From assembly GCA_020073345.1 (NCBI GenBank), contig JAIQFI010000011.1, positions 1-64,000 on the forward strand: a stretch of DNA of 64,000 nt, in the 5' to 3' direction. This document shows, piece by piece, positions 62,416 to 64,000 of this stretch. The notes beneath the pieces were generated by a model that was not told the DNA's origin, searched no databases, and worked only from the letters and a program-made list of their open reading frames with translations. Both the position numbers and the translations under genes were made by a program. Position 1 is the stretch's first letter; the number at the start of each line of letters is the position of its first letter. The stretch comes from Terriglobia bacterium (GTDB lineage: Bacteria; Acidobacteriota; Terriglobia; Bryobacterales; Bryobacteraceae).

Positions 62416-64000
62416 CTAGAATCTCACCAGAGAACCCTGCAGCTCCGCGATCGTTTCCGGCGAGCCGCTGAATAAATCCGGCGGGAATTGGCGGACACGC
62501 GCAATCTCGCTGGCGATAGCGCCCGCACTGAAATTGTTCACCCCCATCCCGGCCAGATATTGCAGGCGCAGGTCGATATCGCGGTTAATCTGCGCGCCTG
62601 CGAGCCACTTCCGCAGGTCGGATGCGCGACCGAGATACGTATCGAGCAGACTCAGCGCGTTCGGGAATCCGACCGCTTGCAAGGACGCGCGCACCGTCGC
62701 ATAATCCGGGCGATCCAGGCGAGCCTGAAGCGAGTCCACGTCGATCTTCGTCGGCTCGACCTGTCCCAGCAGCACCACGTCGTAGCCCTGGCCGTTGTTG
62801 TCATTGGCCCAGATGGTCCCGTTGGGGAAAACCTCGAAGAACGTGGCGATCTCGCTCTTCACCGTGTCCGGATCGCTCTCATACAGCGGCACCCATTGTG
62901 TGATCACACCGCCCGGCTTCAGATGCCGCTTGCACTCTTCGAAGTATTCTTTCGAGTACAGCGTCGCGGCGCCCTTCACCCACGGATGTATGGGATCAGA
63001 AGTAATGATGTCGAACTTCTCCGCGGTGGTCAGCACGAAGTGGCGCGCGTCGTCATAGTGAATGTCGGTGCGGGGATCGTTCAGCACGTGGTAGTTTTCC
63101 TCGCCGAAATACTGCGTGGCCGCGGGCGGGATCAGCTTCTCAATCTCACAGATCACGATTCGCATAATCTCGGGATAGGTCGTGAACGACCCCGCCGTGA
63201 CACCCGCGCCGAACCCGACGATGAGCACCGAGCGCGGGTCTTTCGTGATGAGCGCGGAGATGTGCCCCAGCATGCGCTGCAGACGCATATCGAAAGGCTC
63301 CGTGGAAGCTTCCACCTTCCCGCTCACGTGGAAATAGCGCTGCCCGCTGGGAAGCTGCGAAATTACCACGGAGGAGTTCATGCCTTCGCCGATGTAGAGC
63401 GGCTGGCCGGCGTCGGTGGTAGTGATACTGCGGCGGCCGTACGCCAGCGATAGCCAGGGAACATCGTCAACCGTGCGGATTAGAAAGGAGATCACGAAGC
63501 AGCCAGCGAGCATATACGCAGCGAACTTCTTGCCCAGATACGCGAGCGCAATCATGGCCGCGACAGCTGAGATCGTCATGAGGATTCGCTCGGCGTTCCT
63601 GGTTCCAGCCACGGGTATGATCACGATACTGAACGCCAGCGCACCGAGAATCGCTCCCACGGTATTTGCCGCGTAGGTCTCGCCCGCCAGCCTCCCCGGA
63701 TCTTCGCCCGGCGCCGCAACCGCCGCCAGCGCCAGGGGGAAACTGGCGCCCCACATGAGGGTGGCGGGCAGCACGGCCCACAAACATCGCACCAGATCGA
63801 TTTGGAATGTGAACCACGGGCTGGTGGACAGAATCGGATTCACCGGCCAATAGGGAATGGAATCGGCCAGCATGAACGCGGTCCAGCCAATCCCAGCAGC
63901 CGCCAGGAACTGGCAGAGTCCCAGCGCGACTCGTGGCCTCGCGATCGATCGCGCCAGCAATGCCCCGGCGCTGCTGCCGATCCCCAACCCGACCAGGAAC
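62416..64000 (-). CDS. Fused membrane/spermidine-synthase-like protein (runs off the window)
   Basis: The frame is open from 62416 to the end of the window, 528 codons; sequence before an apparent start at 63987 (FLVGLGIGS) still matches the family, so the N-terminus lies outside. Helices occupy the first part, then VLIVGFGAGVTAGSF (SAM site), VICEIEKLIPPAA, YDDARHFV and DIITSDPIHPWVKGA. A second member of the same broad family as the 51074 gene, but clearly distinct in sequence. Confidence 0.88.
   Translation of the reverse strand, partial: FLVGLGIGSSAGALLARSIARPRVALGLCQFLAAAGIGWTAFMLADSIPYWPVNPILSTSPWFTFQIDLVRCLWAVLPATLMWGASFPLALAAVAAPGEDPGRLAGETYAANTVGAILGALAFSIVIIPVAGTRNAERILMTISAVAAMIALAYLGKKFAAYMLAGCFVISFLIRTVDDVPWLSLAYGRRSITTTDAGQPLYIGEGMNSSVVISQLPSGQRYFHVSGKVEASTEPFDMRLQRMLGHISALITKDPRSVLIVGFGAGVTAGSFTTYPEIMRIVICEIEKLIPPAATQYFGEENYHVLNDPRTDIHYDDARHFVLTTAEKFDIITSDPIHPWVKGAATLYSKEYFEECKRHLKPGGVITQWVPLYESDPDTVKSEIATFFEVFPNGTIWANDNNGQGYDVVLLGQVEPTKIDVDSLQARLDRPDYATVRASLQAVGFPNALSLLDTYLGRASDLRKWLAGAQINRDIDLRLQYLAGMGVNNFSAGAIASEIARVRQFPPDLFSGSPETIAELQGSLVRF

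Overview
The window looks like chromosomal DNA of a soil-type Acidobacteriota, most likely the Solibacter/Bryobacter lineage. This is an inference from protein families. They include two tandem VWFA-related Acidobacterial-domain proteins, a membrane Ser/Thr kinase with a TolB/PD40-type tail, an Oar-type carboxypeptidase-regulatory module, many small secreted or zinc-ribbon proteins, and membrane-fused spermidine-synthase-like proteins. Base composition is GC-rich throughout. I saw no rRNA, tRNA, CRISPR array, insertion sequence or prophage, and no gene-free stretch over 300 bases, so this reads as ordinary core and accessory chromosome.

Layout. 1-4.3 kb: the 5' part of a UbiD-type decarboxylase, divergent from a FabG-type reductase; then a minus-strand operon meaB - methylmalonyl-CoA epimerase - MTA phosphorylase - GT9-like transferase in which every junction overlaps. 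4.3-9.4 kb: kinase/PD40 protein, acyl-CoA dehydrogenase, Tat-exported Gfo/Idh/MocA oxidoreductase. 9.4-16.8 kb: a seven-gene minus-strand operon TetR - TolC - HlyD - two ABC ATPases - two ABC-2 permeases, a complete tripartite exporter with a clear promoter/operator. 17-24.5 kb: NAD epimerase and myo-inositol-phosphate synthase, LytTR response regulator with a MaoC-type protein, and two nucleotide-transporter-like MFS proteins, one with a long soluble tail. 24.5-31 kb: a secreted protein with a PI3K-like catalytic motif, an operon of HMGL-type carboxyltransferase - NodB deacetylase - LigJ hydratase, a zinc-ribbon membrane protein and an orphan CpaE/TadZ. 31-43.5 kb: cstA-ybdD, a netrin/TIMP-like secreted protein, the VWFA pair, then a PIG-L deacetylase, a 46-residue membrane protein and a sodium:solute symporter. 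43.5-50.5 kb: zinc-ribbon membrane protein, a DUF4139 protein carrying an inserted regulatory-like domain, larE with a zinc-ribbon gene, and gyrA. 50.5-64 kb: two fused spermidine-synthase-like proteins, a GH88 glycan operon, CDGSH protein, site-2 protease with CBS domains, an exported M20 peptidase coupled to a DDAH-type hydrolase, and a small NTPase.

Themes. The metabolic genes point to propionate/methylmalonyl-CoA and fatty-acid turnover, methionine salvage, aromatic or dicarboxylate hydration, and uronate-glycan degradation. Many proteins carry Sec or Tat signals, suggesting investment in envelope and periplasm. Transcription shows a recurring pattern: several genes at operon heads have a TANNNT box only 6-9 nt before the start codon and no Shine-Dalgarno, while others have strong AGGAG sites, some with TTG starts (ino1, gyrA). 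Two related hairpin repeats, one lying in frame inside a membrane-protein gene, hint at a genome-wide REP-like family.
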